Assembly (NCBI RefSeq): GCF_035594125.1 | Contig: NC_087171.1 | Coordinates: 13,705,767 to 13,769,766, forward strand | DNA length: 64,000 nucleotides | From: Scylla paramamosain | Lineage: Eukaryota > Arthropoda > Malacostraca > Decapoda > Portunidae | Direction: 5' to 3' | Part shown: in pieces, positions 1 through 13,616 of the stretch | How the letters are laid out: the number at the start of each line of letters is the position of its first letter | Numbering within the stretch: the first letter of the stretch is position 1 | Position numbers and translations under genes: made by a program | The notes under the pieces: generated by a model | Seen by the model: the letters and a program-made list of their open reading frames with translations, nothing else | The model's database searches: none | What the model was told of the DNA's origin: nothing

Positions 1-240
1 ACACTTGATACTTTTGATATCTAGGCCCGTTTCCTAAACACTCTTGACTCCCATAAAGACTACTTTCAAAGGCAACAAACATGATTAGTCGGATTCCTGG
101 GTGCGTTTTCTTTCGGTGATAATGCATAATCCTTGTTGAATTCACAGGAATCAAGAAAACACTTTTGAAAACCACAGTAACTTCCTTTAAAATCTGTTAA
201 TCAAAAGATATTACCATAAGACACCAAAACGTTTGAAAAT
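1..240. repeat. Copy of an unnamed dispersed repeat family
   Basis: Phrases such as a TTTCAAAGGCAACA-like stretch, an AGGATTC-type motif and 'CTTGTTGAATT' recur here and in diverged form at about 8,350-8,540, 12,240-12,375, 13,880-14,040, 51,690-51,860, 52,730-53,130 and 60,600-60,770. No coding potential is visible. The family looks like a SINE or MITE. I could not define its ends. Confidence 0.45.
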
Positions 241-463
241 ACTTACCCTATCGTACGGGATAATATGAACTATTATTTCAAAGATGTTTAAGCTGCAGTA
301 GGAGAAAAATAACATGAAGTGCAGGCAACCAAACACCGCGGATGTGTAAGAGACAAAACACAATTGAAGAAGAGCACATGTGTTGTGTGACCCTTTCCCC
401 TTCCCGTTTGTTTGCTTGTAAGTTGATCTGCTGCACAGTATCTGCTCATCTTTTGTATGTAGG

Positions 464-687
464 TACAGTCACGGTCAAAAGTCTGTTCACGCAACCGTAT
501 TCTTTTCCACTAATATAAGCGGCTTGTCTTAACCGCGAGTCCTCTCGTGTGTTGGTAGTCCCCTTACAAAACCTGACAACTAATAGATTATAATACTAAG
601 GAAATCAGAGGACTTAAGACTGAAGGAAAATGCTAAACACAGTGGAAGTGAGGATGGCCGCTTACTTGACTTCTGACAGCAACGGTA
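464..687. mobile_element. Tc1/mariner-like MITE
   Basis: The left end reads TACAGTCACGGTCAAAAGTC and the right end is an imperfect inverted copy ending in GGTA, so the element is bounded by TA, the usual Tc1/mariner target. It is about 224 bp with no transposase frame. An internal palindromic block with a GTCCTCT-type start and AGAGGACTT end, plus TCTGACAACTGATAGA-type sequence, recurs at about 54,240-54,419. The family assignment rests on the TIR style and is an inference. Confidence 0.5.
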
Positions 688-750
688 CAATAGGTATGTA
701 TGTGTGAAGGCGACAGACAGTTCAAAATGGATGGAGGGATGGATACGCTG

Positions 751-751
<1 letters not shown>

Positions 752-824
<73 letters not shown>
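752..824. repeat. (CT)n microsatellite
   Basis: Perfect CT dinucleotide tract of about 73 bp. It is the source of spurious open frames on both strands. Confidence 0.97.
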
Positions 825-828
<4 letters not shown>

Positions 829-1253
829 GACAGCGGACTAGAGTGCATAAAAAAAAAAGAAAAAAGAAAAATCCTACTCATCAATCTTTCTGAATATATG
901 CTAAAAAATATGCTGTAAGGAAGACTTATGCGCTACAGCAAGAAAGTTCACAGCGTTTCTCGAGTGTTACCTGACGGAGCACGCTGATACACTAATCATG
1001 GACTGCATATAGTACGTGAATCGGTTCTTCCCGTGACCCTCTCCCTTCGCCTCTCCCATGCACACGTCAGCAGTACTGTACTGAGCTGCAGGGACGATTC
1101 TGCTGACAAGGAGACCGACTGACTGACTGCCTCCTCCACATCATCATTCTCCTCCTCCTCTTTTTTTCTCCGTACAAACGAGATAAACAACTGGTTTCAC
1201 TGGCATGCTTTTTTTTATTACTTGATTTCTTTTATGATGTCGATGATGTTAAA

Positions 1254-1364
1254 GTGGTGGTATTGGTGGTATTGGTGATGGTACTAATGGTAGTGATGGT
1301 GGTGCTGCTGGTGATGATGATGATCATGATCATGATGATAAACATGATGATGATGATGATGATA

Positions 1365-1398
<34 letters not shown>

Positions 1399-1412
1399 CA
1401 ATAATAATAATG

Positions 1413-1474
<62 letters not shown>
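1254..1474. repeat. Compound trinucleotide microsatellite (TGG/ATG/AAT)n
   Basis: Trinucleotide repeats grade from GGT/GAT units through (ATG)n into (AAT)n. They create long low-complexity frames on both strands that are not genes. Confidence 0.95.
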
Positions 1475-1475
<1 letters not shown>

Positions 1476-1746
1476 GTGATGAAGTTGACGATTAATTTAT
1501 TTATATATCTTGACCAATCGAGATGCCCTCTAAATCTTTCTGGAGTTCCCATCGTGCATATATGACAGGGCTGCTTTGCGTTACGTAATGGTCGTGAGAG
1601 TGACGCGTCGTACGCAGGTCACAGGAAACACACACCACCACCTGGACAGAGCAGAGAATAATACTCAGATTTTAAAATATTTTGTCCTCTGATGAGCTGA
1701 GATGATTAAAGAATATATGCTGAAAAAAAAAACTAATGGATGTTTT

Positions 1747-1851
<105 letters not shown>

Positions 1852-2429
1852 CAGTGTAGAATCCTTGTTAAACTATTACTGCAAGCAGGAAGACACCATT
1901 GAAAACAGAGATGATTATATGAGTTCTCATGGATGTTTTCCCTAGTCACAGTGTAAAGTCCTTGTTAAATTATCACTTCACCCAGGAAAACACTAATAGC
2001 TTCCATAGAGCTTGTTAACTGTAGTCGAGATAAATCGTCGAAACGTTCAGGAATAAGAATATAACTACTAACCTGAAATGTAGAGTACTTCACAAGTTCA
2101 CGCACGTAGGTACTAAAAATAGTGCCAAACACGAAGCTTCATATTCTTAAACGTTTCAACGCTGTAACTCTTCTCTTGGAGAAGGCAGTAGACACTTGCC
2201 GAAATTATTATTACTCCCAGAGTCCCAGTGTGGTTTAAAGCACAGGATCAGGGGATGCTGTGAACTTATCATTAAACCCAACTGTGACCTCACTGAACGT
2301 TTCCCTTTGTGTCTCACAACACAAGGAGACAGTCACAGCCTGCCCTCTAAAGACAACTAACTTCCTTCACACAAAACTACACGCACCTAATTACACACAC
2401 ATACACACATACCCTTCACTCAAAATTCA

Positions 2430-3613
2430 AAATGAATATGGTGACTCCTACACCAGCCTCGGAGTCCCTTTCTGGGGAGGGGACCATAAATGTCCCCAGG
2501 TCGGACTTCTCTTCTGGTATAAACCAGAAGTGTCTTGATACCCCTTCAACTTTTCTTCATTAACTTCTGCAACATTCGCGGTCTTAGATCTAATTTTTAA
2601 TCTGCAGAACACCACCTCTCCTCTACTAAATCTCATCTTCTTTTCCTCACTGAAACACACGTGTCTGAGGCAACTGACAGTAGCCCCTTTTCTGTTCCCT
2701 CCTAATTTCTCTCTCCTCATTTCCAATCCAAAGCTGGATGTTGTGTCTACTTGAGCAACGATTTAACCTGCTCTCGTGCCTAAACTCTTGAATCTTCCGA
2801 GTTTTCTACCATCTGGCTACGACTACAGAGTCACTCTCAAACTAAATTTACCTGTGCTGTATACCTCTCACCTAACTCCTCTGACTATAAGAAATTCTTT
2901 GAGCTTCCAAAGTGAGCACATTCTTACTCTTTCCTTTTGCGGAGATCTTCATTCTTGGAGACTTCATTGTTCACCACAAGGTTTACCTTTCCTCTCCATT
3001 CACTGATCATCTTGGTGAACTAGCCTTTAATTTTGCTATCCTTCATGACCTAGAGCAACTGGTGCAGCACCCTACACGTATTCCTGACCGTCTTGGAGAT
3101 ACGTCAACATTCTTGACCTTTTCCTAACCTCTGATCCTGCTTACGCTGTTATTCCATCTTCTCCGTTGGGCTCCTCTGATCACAATCTCATATTTGTACC
3201 TTATCCTATCGCTCCAATCTCTGCTCAGGATGCCCCAAACGGAGGTGCCTCTGGCGTTTTGCCTCTGCCAACTGGGGGGACCTGAGGAAGTATTATGCTG
3301 ATTTTCCTTTTAATGACTACTGCTTCCTTGTCAGAAACCCGTCTCTGTGTGCCAAGCGCATAACAGAGGTGATAGTGTCTGGCATGGAGGCGTACTTACA
3401 TTCTTCACTCTTTCTCCCGACCTAAACCTTCCAGACCTTGGTTTAACATAGCCTGTTCTCGTGCTATACATGATGGAGGCAGGCCACAAAGGGTACTTGA
3501 GCCTTCCATCACCTGAATCTTATGCGCTTTATATTTTTGCCCGGAATCATGTCAAGTCTGTTCTCCGACTAACCAAAAACTCCTTCATTAAAAGAAAATG
3601 TAAAAATCTTTCA
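2430..3613 (+). mobile_element. Jockey-like LINE fragment, endonuclease region (copy A)
   Basis: The sequence matches the element at 61,105-64,000 (opposite orientation) over its whole length. In shifting frames it encodes pieces of an AP-endonuclease (EEP) domain: a 'GDFIVHH' segment, then '[19 protein letters not shown]', then the [13 protein letters not shown] region. Frameshifts and stops break the frame repeatedly. It ends at a (CA)n tract close to where copy B (34,706-36,530) begins in the consensus, so it lacks the reverse transcriptase. This is a dead insertion. Confidence 0.8.
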
Positions 3614-3629
3614 AGATGTGTGACGTACC

Positions 3630-3643
3630 CACACACACCCACT

Positions 3644-3726
<83 letters not shown>

Positions 3727-3751
3727 AATGTAGCTTTATAAGTATAGCTAT

Positions 3752-3845
<94 letters not shown>
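3630..3845. repeat. (CA)n then (CT)n microsatellites
   Basis: About 95 bp of CA repeat, a 30-bp unique spacer, and about 90 bp of CT repeat. They directly abut the truncated end of the LINE fragment. Confidence 0.95.
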
Positions 3846-3848
<3 letters not shown>

Positions 3849-4655
3849 CGAATAAAAAATTGCATTCCACTGCTGCGTAATTCCATCAAGCATCAACCTC
3901 TGCAGTGTTTACGTCACGCATAAGCAAGGCATCTGTAATGGATCGCCCGATGTTTCTTGTTTAATAAAACGAGCGAGCGCCAGCACATCCATTTTTAGAA
4001 GAAGTAAACACCACTTTTTGGCGGCTGCGTCTGATCTTTCTACTTGGCAGTCTTAGCAGGGACAAAGCGCGCTCAGGGACACAGGTTAGTATGCTGGTGA
4101 GTCTGTGTGGGGAGAGGGAGAGTGGGAGATATGGAGGGAGGAGGGAGAGCCACCTGGCGTACACATACCTGCTCTAAACATGGGGGGAGGGTGCCTAGCC
4201 ACTACTGACGCTCACTCTTAACGCACCTCCACGCCCAGCCACTCCCACCCTCTTAGCCAATCACAAGTGTTCACGCTGTAGCTCCGCCGGGTGCACCACA
4301 GACATTTTTATTTTGTTATCACCACAAAGTAACGAGGAAATGATAACGATTGGATGACGGTATCAATCACGGACCTCCCGCTGCCGATAACTGCAACCTT
4401 TAGCCTGCATTTTGAGGACGTAAACAAGGTCTACTTCACAGTGCCGACGAAAGCGTGCAGCATCGCAACCTGAATTAGATCCCGCAGGCCCCAAACACGC
4501 CCCCACACGTGCCTCATGTGTCTGTCTTGATCTTTTACCGCTACCATGCCACACTTCAGAACAACGCAATCTGTTGAGTGTGTGCTCAGTATATACAAAC
4601 ATGAATGATGTGCGTCACCTCTGAGGTACATAGCTTGTTTTGTTGTGGTTAGCGG

Positions 4656-4999
<344 letters not shown>

Positions 5000-6450
5000 A
5001 GTCATCGGCTCTCCTCGCTATGGTAATTCGATACATATTTATCTCGCTCTCTTCGTGAAATGGCTCTTCGTGAAACTGCTGTTGATACCAGTAGATAAAT
5101 CTATGAATATGTCGTCATGTATTCGTCTGCTGAGCAGAGTTATTATCGCCATCTTTTCATGCACACATTTTGTTATCCATCTCTGCATTCTTCATGGTCG
5201 GCGAGGATGTGATCTGACGTGACAAGAAAGCATGAAAATCAAGGCTTGCTAGGCCCGGTGGGAAGACCGCAGTATAATGTACAGTATGAAATTGAGTTAC
5301 TTTGCTTATCTGTTCATGTACATATGCAAAGTATGTAACACGTATATATGTGTGTTTGATAACAGTACTGTACATGCACACAAGGAATGGATGCGCTACC
5401 TTTCAATATACACAGCATTAAGTTGTTTTGGTGTAAACAAAACTTACCCATCTCTCAGACTGGCTACATAGTGAACAGTGGGGCGAGGTGTGGTCTGTTT
5501 ACAAACAAAACTTTTGCACCGCCGTATGGAAGTCTGATGCAGGCCTGGAGAGCGACCTGGCAGAGCACACTGCTGATCACGTGGACAGCACGCCCGTCCC
5601 CCCCGCGCCCCTCTCCGCCCTGCCCCAACTCCTTTCTCCCATCCCAGGTGGTGGTGGTGGTGGTGGTTGTGGCGGCCTCAGTCACCAAGGGGCAGGGCGA
5701 TGTAAATAGGTAAGTACAGTACATGTTTGGAGCAGGACGGAGCCAGGTGGCAGGAAAAACACATTAAGAAATTATCTGACTGGAAACTCGCTTCTCCATC
5801 ACCCTTTCTCGTGCCTTCCCTTCTTGGAAAAAATAAACTAATATAACTAATAATGGAAACATGATTGGTTGGCCAGGAAGAGATAAAGATGATGAGAACT
5901 GATAGCTTTTAACGTGTGTTCGTGCGTACAACCTTGCAATGTTCGCTACACATTCACTTTGCATACGTCTCTTTTAATGTTTAATCACTAGTTTGCGAAA
6001 TCATTTGGCTAACCCCAGTAATCTCCATGCATATGTACCCGCCGCTCACCGATATCTTTTTAAAGGTGTATAGCTGTAAGTGAATTATGACTCATCCTTC
6101 CTCTCAGAAAGACAAGCAACGCAATTCTAGGGCCATGTCGTCACGAGTATTGGAGCTCCACTTCCGATGATTAGAAACATACTGCCCTAATTAAGTAACT
6201 CTTGTATATACGGAGACAGATTCATTCGAGCTTTGTCATTGCGTGTCACTCAACAGTCATTACCTTTCTGTATTCCGCGAAAAACGTGTCAGAAATAACT
6301 CACATACATATCTTGCAGCAATCAATGGCAATTTAAATATCATCACTATTGTCATCAGTGAGTGACGCTGGACAAGATGGACGTAGGCCCAGACAAGTAA
6401 GCGGTGTGGGGTTGGCTCAACAATCACATGGACAGGGCGTGCATATGGCT
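5000..6450. other. No supportable gene
   Basis: Open frames of about 60-108 residues occur (for example 5,387-5,713). None has recognisable domains or convincing splice structure, and the longest overlap GC-rich or GGT-repeat sequence. I see nothing I can call here. Confidence 0.5.
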
Positions 6451-6468
6451 GTCGTCCCCGTCAGCACA

Positions 6469-6470
<2 letters not shown>

Positions 6471-6499
<29 letters not shown>

Positions 6500-6751
6500 A
6501 CCTGTTTTTGTCGGCGGAATGCACAAGTGTGCGTTCAACTTTCTTCGCTGTATATATTCACAAGAACACGTGCTCGTACATCTAGCTGATGCAGGCCACA
6601 AAATGTGTTTCTTTTGCCGCCGACGTACCTGCGACTTAGACTTGGCTACAGATTTCGACTAAGACTTAGGACACGTCCCTGCATGCATGATGGAGACAAT
6701 GCGCTGACTCACAGTCCTGCCACAACTACTCACCTCTTATGATGTGAGAAA

Positions 6752-6783
<32 letters not shown>

Positions 6784-6816
6784 AATCGTATTTGCTTTAT
6801 GGTACCTGATATTTTC

Positions 6817-6857
<41 letters not shown>

Positions 6858-6860
6858 CAG
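6471..6860. repeat. (CA)n and poly(A) tracts
   Basis: CA at about 6,471-6,498, poly(A) of about 26 at 6,749-6,774, and CA at about 6,821-6,856. Confidence 0.93.
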
Positions 6861-6959
6861 GTAACATCCTTCCCTGTCACTCGGCAGGCTGAGCTGCGCG
6901 TCCCCCTCACGTTAGTAGAGGTTTTCACTGATGGACGAACAGCTACTGTTCTCCTTGAG

Positions 6960-7094
6960 CAAGGGTAATAGGGTGTGGTGTATGAAAGGTCACAGTCATA
7001 TCCATATATAAAACTAATTGGGCTCTCAGCTCTCTCTGGGAGGGTAATAGCTGGCGATCACGCATCCAGCACGTGATCCCCAAGACGATGGATG

Positions 7095-7127
<33 letters not shown>
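6960..7127 (-). repeat. (TG)n-linked dispersed repeat, copy 1
   Basis: Read on the minus strand, a TG tract (7,099-7,127 on the plus strand as CA) is followed by a GTCTTGGGGATCACGTG segment, an AGCTATTACCCTCCC segment and GAGAGCTGAGAGCCC. The same order, including the neighbouring TG tract, occurs on the plus strand at 12,492-12,660 and 21,634-21,760. A shared unit mobilised or amplified with its microsatellite is the simplest reading. Confidence 0.6.
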
Positions 7128-7129
<2 letters not shown>

Positions 7130-7473
7130 CATTTGCGCGGTGGGTCTTAACCTCTAAAACCAGTTCTGTGTGTTTTTTTTTTTTTTTTCCTTCTGCCCAC
7201 ATCTTTCGCTATTTCTTATCGAGGTGAAATTTGGTGAGTATATCAAAGTTTGACAGGCAGACTTTTGTGTTGCTATTCCTACTAAAGAGGCTTGCACCAT
7301 TTTTTTTCTCTTTTTATGAACATCTTGCCCTTGAGGTACACGTATCTTTTGCTCCCTGGATGGAATTCCTATTGGTTATGATGAAATGTGATATGTATAG
7401 GTAGTAATGGTATTGTTGAGAGGGACAATGATAATGATAATTGTAATAAAAATATTGATAATTACAACATGAA

Positions 7474-7475
<2 letters not shown>

Positions 7476-7521
<46 letters not shown>

Positions 7522-7590
7522 AAGTAGTAAGTTGGTGTTGTTGTTGTTGGTCCTGCTGTTGCTGCTGCTGCTGCTGATGTTGTTGTAGTG

Positions 7591-7655
<65 letters not shown>

Positions 7656-7692
7656 CTGAAGAAGAAGAAGAAGAAGCAGAAGAAGAAGAAGA

Positions 7693-7762
<70 letters not shown>
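7476..7762. repeat. Compound microsatellite (GTA)(TTG)(TGC)(AAT)(GAA)(GA)
   Basis: Six different short repeats follow each other almost without interruption. They explain the 126- and 174-residue frames across them, which are low-complexity artefacts. Confidence 0.95.
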
Positions 7763-7764
<2 letters not shown>

Positions 7765-8243
7765 ATTAACACCACAGCCACCACCATCACTACCAACAAC
7801 AACACCAGCAACAACAATAACGTCCAACATACATACATTCATTTCTTGTCGTTTTCCTTACTGTTGTTGTTGTTGTTGTTGCTGTTGTTGATGGTGGTGG
7901 TGATGGTGGTGGTGCATTCTTTGTTTTTTTTTAATATTACTACCGTTGCTGGCTCTGTTCTTATTGCTGCTATTCTTCCTATTGTTGGTAGAGACTGTGG
8001 CGAAAGTTATTTATTTATTTACTTACTTTATTTATTTATTTATTTTCCGGCCAGGGAGACACGTTGGCAGACCACTCGTGTACATATTGTCTTTTTTATT
8101 TTATTTTATTTTATATTTTTTCTTCATCTTGGCAATCTTCTCCCCGGGGGCAGCAGACTCGGGTGGACTAAATACATACATACATATATACACAGCAATG
8201 TAGGAAAAGTGTACATTTGAGGAAACACTCGATGTATTTGAAG

Positions 8244-8344
<101 letters not shown>

Positions 8345-8346
8345 CG

Positions 8347-8540
8347 TATTCTCAAACATTTTGGATCTTATCTAGAATGGTTTTGATATGGTAGTGGAAA
8401 TTATTCGCGTCTTCAAGGGTGTTTTCTTGATTCTACAGATAGTTTAGCAAGGATTCTACACTATTAATGGGAAAAGAAGAAAAAAAAAAGATCAAGAGAA
8501 CCAGATTAATTATCTTTGTGGCCTTCGAAAACAGTACTAG

Positions 8541-8545
<5 letters not shown>
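8347..8545. repeat. Dispersed repeat family, well-preserved copy
   Basis: It contains 'ATTCTCAAACATTTTGG', 'AAGGGTGTTTTCTTGATTCTA', 'AGTTTAGCAAGGATTCTACAC' and 'AGAGAACCAGATTAATTATCT', in that order. The same ordered motifs are traceable at 12,240-12,375, 13,880-14,040 and 60,600-60,770. No frame is visible, and it ends near a (GA)n tract. Confidence 0.6.

Positions 8546-8546
<1 letters not shown>

Positions 8547-8632
<86 letters not shown>
8547..8632. repeat. (GA)n microsatellite
   Basis: Perfect GA tract of about 86 bp, followed by a short G run. Confidence 0.96.
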
Positions 8633-8636
<4 letters not shown>

Positions 8637-8899
8637 GGGGGGTAGCATAAACGAGATGTTACTTAGATGAGATGTAAGCTCACTTGTCTTAATCAACCCA
8701 CAGAAAGAGGTCGGTGCGTCACCCTCACAGAATAACTACCGTGTAACTAAAAATATTGTGCACATACATATCTTTTCCCTAGCGACGTTATCGTATTTCA
8801 TACATATGTCATTTATTTTACGTGTGAAGGAAGTTAGCCAAGTAAACAAAAAAAAAATAAAAAAAAATAAATAAAAATAAACAGTTCAAGTTGCCATTT

Positions 8900-11200
8900 T
8901 CCGAATAACACCACCTACAAAACAGGTTTTAAGAATACAATGATTATATTAAGACCAACTGAACGTAATGGTAGCGGCAAGAACTCAGTAGGCCTACACT
9001 TGGCACTCCCTTTATCTCACATACCGACCTATATCTTCCCTATCTATAAATTTATCTTATCTTTTAAAGTTCACTATTAGTTCAGCACTTACAGCGTGAC
9101 TACCGAGTCTATTACAGTCACCTATCACTTTATTTTGGGAGCCAGATTTTTCTACTTCTTTTGTTTATTTCCTTTTTTCATAACTCATACTTGAAATCAG
9201 ATTCCAAACAAAGAACTTTTGATGGTGGAAATCAAAGATGAACTTGTGATGCTTCCGCTATGATAACAAAAGTACATTCTTATCATGCGGCCGAAAATAC
9301 GACCTCTTACCATTTTGTAACTAGCAATATGATAGTTTTACGTGCTTGTTCCCTGACGTGCCACTCCACTAGGATACTCCCGCTGAACTGCATCGTAAGG
9401 GACAACGTTTCTTCAATTGTTTACTCTTTAATCTGATATGATGTTGATGTAACTGAAAGGCAGTATCGTGTGTCGCAATTGTTTGTAAGCTTATTTATGG
9501 CGCGCAATATACACGATCTCTACTATCATATCGTGAGGATGAGGTGGTTCAAAACGTTGGTTATGTAAATCATGTAACAGATAAGTGAGACAGCTGACTT
9601 TCCTTAGAAAAGTTGACAGGCACGCTGGGGTGTGACTAACTGCAGCCTTTGATCCTGGAGTACATGAATGACCACATTACTCAAATCCTCAGTGTGAGAC
9701 ATTAATTGTAAATCCTCATTTTCGACCTGCTGATCCCGAGCTTCTATTAGGGGTCGTCACAGCGCATCAACCTTCTCCAACGGGCTCGGTCTTCTGCGCC
9801 TACCTCTGATTCTTCCTAATGGAGTCGGACGTGGCTATGGACCGAGGCAACACCCCAAAGCCACGCATGTCTCCATCCGTACTTATGTGCCGAAGCTCCA
9901 GAACAGGGGACTAACTAACGTATGGTGCATCCGGAGTAATGAAGCATGTAGTGATGAACTAACTCATGTTCATGATCATACTCAGTACATGAATGACGGC
10001 CATAATGGTAAATAATATAAACATAAATAATATAGACATAGACGTCTCACAATTTCGCAACAGTGACGTCGAATTGGTAAATAGAAACCATCATTCAACA
10101 CAAAATGGTCATGGACTTAAAAACAACGAAACTGTATAAATTCGATTGTCTAATTGTGAAAAAATAATAATAAATAAATAAACGTAAGAATGCATCATTC
10201 GTTACCATTTCTTTTAAGCTGCTGATTTATGTAAAAAAAAAAAAAAAAAAAAGTCAATTGAAATTACTGATTGCATTTCTCATCCAATGATTTAGGTTTC
10301 CAAGATGTGAAACTATGGCAAAATTTAAAAGAATAACAAGGTCAAGAAAATGTATTGATCTTGAAAATGAATCAAATATTTATATACATATTTACACAAA
10401 ATATAGGTGGCCCTCGTGGGCCGCCTTTACATATTATAAATGTTCTTTCAGACAAGTTATTTATGCCTTATTAGAATTAAACTAGTAAAAATAAAATAAA
10501 TAAATAAATAAATAATTTGACCTTAATTACAGAATGTTTAGAAGAGCAAATAATTTACCTTTAATGTGTTTAATTGAATAAGGTTTATAAAAATTTACTT
10601 TAGGGAACAGGTAACAGACCTGCTGACAACTATTCTACTTGTCTCATCCAATAATCGTGCAGGAGAGAGAGACGTGACCTCCAAGCACTTCTATAACTAG
10701 GAAAGAAAGGACTACAGTCACATGAATAGGGGACTTCCCCGTCACATAGTAAATGAGCAGAAGTTACACGTGAAGATTGTTGTTGCCTTTGTTGATGCAT
10801 CGTACTAGTCATTTCGTGATAAAATATGCACCACACACTTTCATTCTGCACGGTGCATTACCACCAATAAAAACATGAAAGTTATCGCTGCCTGATACAT
10901 TAATAGATAGATAAATAGAAAATACAATATAATGTAATAGATAATAATAAAAATTACAAACTAGAAAATCTTTAAATCTCTATTTTCTTTAAAGCAATGA
11001 ATTATACTGCATTTATAACTTTCTTTTTATATCATTCAGTTAGTCTGTAATTGTGGACACACATGAAAGGTGCGCGTGACTCTAAGCACGTCTGCATACC
11101 ACCATATCAGTCCTCGTGTACTGCGCTGCTACGTAGTATCTATCGATGCACCCACTCGCAGGCCAGACTGTCTTTACTAGTGTCACCTGCCATATCTTGG
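8900..11200. other. Gene-poor stretch
   Basis: No coding frame, splice structure or RNA gene that I can support. The segment around 9,720-9,900 (with 'GGGGTCGTCACAGCGCATCA') has the style of an arthropod non-LTR 3' region, but I could not tie it to a domain. Confidence 0.45.
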
Positions 11201-11655
11201 TCCCATCGATAATCAGATAAGAAATGTGATTAATTTTAAACATCGTGTAGGATTCGTCCCAGTAGCATTTTTTTTTTTTTTTTTTTTTTTTTTAGGAGCT
11301 GGTGGTGTGATCAGTTAATGCGTACATACATGAACATAATCGCATGAGAGGAGCAGATGCCATGAAGTAAGACAACGTGTCCTGACGTCACTACACGCTA
11401 GAAATTCCATTCTTTGACCACAAGTTATGCTAATGTGACTGCTGAGAAACCTGATCCTATGTCCAGCTCATAATGACCTTCTAGCGCCTTCACTTCCCCG
11501 TGTCCTCCAGGCACCGCTGCCATCCATCCACCGAACACATGACGATCAGCTGACAGCGCACCAATATCTCACACAAAAGACGTTCCCGAGGTCGGCAACC
11601 TTGACACACAACTATTTCTGCAACGAAATGACCGCGATAATGCTGAAACGTCATT

Positions 11656-11659
<4 letters not shown>

Positions 11660-11742
<83 letters not shown>

Positions 11743-11819
11743 CCAAAACATCACTGGCAGGCTGTTATAAGCAAAAGCCCGCGTCAGTCACAATGCTGAC
11801 AAATAAACAACAAAAACAA

Positions 11820-11857
<38 letters not shown>

Positions 11858-11883
11858 GAGAGAGAGAGAGAGAGAGAGAGAGA
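11660..11883. repeat. (GA)n and (CAA)n(GA)n microsatellites
   Basis: GA tract 11,660-11,738, then (CAA)n from about 11,810 running into a second GA tract ending near 11,882. Confidence 0.95.
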
Positions 11884-12239
11884 TACTCGTACCGTCTCTA
11901 TTTTAACCCATAACACCTGGCAAGGTTATCGGCTCCAACACGCACCGGATGCAGGGACGGGTCAGTAGCAGTGACGGGTCTAATAAACTCCTTGTATTAC
12001 AGACGCGAATGAAGCAGTGAGAGTATTCAACTCACTCACGATGTTCTTGAAGGGACATTTACAGTACAAGAGGTGCGTACATTTAATTCTCTTAGTTCAA
12101 AAGTTCCCACCAACAGGTCCGTCATGAAATGGTGAACTCGAGGCACCTAAGACCACCACTAGCCCCTGAACTGCTCATAAGAACTTGACCTGTGTAGTCT
12201 GCCGTAAAAGTCAATAGGTTCAGTCAAAGCATACAGACT

Positions 12240-12375
12240 TCATTAAGATCCTATCCTCAAACATTTCGGTGCTGGATCTACACTATTCTTAACAGGATGT
12301 ACTACAATTTATCATTAGATTTCTGAAGGGTGTTTTTTTTTTTTTTTCTAGATTCTATTGATAGTTTACCATGAA
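12240..12375. repeat. Dispersed repeat family copy
   Basis: It carries 'CCTCAAACATTTCGG', 'TCTGAAGGGTGTTTTT', 'TAGATTCTATTGATAGTTTA' in the same order as 8,347-8,545, then runs into T-rich (TTTA)n sequence. Confidence 0.55.
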
Positions 12376-12488
12376 TTCATTTATTTGTTTTAATTTGATT
12401 AATTAATTAATTTATTAATTATTTTATTTTTCATTTATTTATTCAATATTTTTATTTATTTTACTTTTATTTATTTTATTTCATTTTT

Positions 12489-12491
<3 letters not shown>

Positions 12492-12580
<89 letters not shown>

Positions 12581-12660
12581 TTTGTCTTGAGGATCACGTG
12601 CAGAATTCGTGATTGTTAACTCTACCCTCCCGGTGAGAGCTCAGAGTCGTATACCATTCA
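12492..12660 (+). repeat. (TG)n-linked dispersed repeat, copy 2
   Basis: An 86-bp TG tract followed by 'GTCTTGAGGATCACGTGCAG', 'GTTAACTCTACCCTCCC' and 'GTGAGAGCTCAGAGTC', in the same order as copies 1 and 3. Confidence 0.6.
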
Positions 12661-13470
12661 CCCCATCCTCTTGGTCAAGGAAAACACTTACTGCTCCCTC
12701 ACCACTGAAAACCCTTGTCGATGTGAGCGCCGCGTGAACCCCAGTCCTTCACTTGACAGGTGGGTACGGTACCAATTAACTTGCGAGCAGTGTGTGAGAC
12801 GCAACGCACAAAACGAGACTCGGATCCACGAAAACACACCTACGTAGCAACACAAGTCCCAAGAAAAGAGAGGAGGACGAGAAAGACGAGGAGGAGGAGG
12901 AAGAATGAGAGGTTACGGTTTAGGGAAGGTGCCAGAAAGGAGGAAGAGAGGTTAAACTAGCAGTTGGGCGGAAGGGAACGAAGTAACGAGGAAGAAAAAA
13001 ATGAGGGTTAAACATGAGATGAGAAAAAGAGAAGTAGAGGTTGTACAGGGAATGAAAAGCGAATAAGGGTGGCAGCCAGTGCTACAACTTGAGCAACTTG
13101 GCGTGATGTAGTGCGATGACGTGGTCGAGGCGGAGGGGTGGGACTGCCAGGTGGAGAGGCCCATATGGACAGGGTGGCAGGGTGTTAGTACGTATAAGCG
13201 TCCTCAAGATATGTTGGACTAAGGCAACGCAGCGGCCACGTTGCATCATGCTCTTCTATGCCAGATTCATGTTGCAGGGTGCTGAGCTGCCCTCGAGAGC
13301 GTCACCCGGAGGTACTAGAGTGATGGCATACTAAGTGACTATTGCTTCACTTACTGGTACTATTACTACTACTTCCACTACTACCTGTGCAACAATGGTA
13401 AAAAAAAGAGAGCAGTCACACTAATAGCAGTTTTCCTCACAACCAAAACCTGCAATTAGTGAACGCCTCT

Positions 13471-13538
13471 GACACACACACACACACACACACACACGAC
13501 TCGCTCTTTTTAAGTATACGTATGCGTACACTCCCACT

Positions 13539-13575
<37 letters not shown>

Positions 13576-13616
13576 CTCGCTCTTTTTTAAGTATACGTAT
13601 GCGTACACTCCCACTC

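Noticed and set aside
7314..7842. 174- and 126-residue frames
   Set aside because: Low-complexity translations of a compound microsatellite, without domains.
9720..9900. Possible tRNA or SINE head
   Set aside because: No convincing A and B boxes or cloverleaf. Only a vague resemblance to non-LTR 3' sequences.
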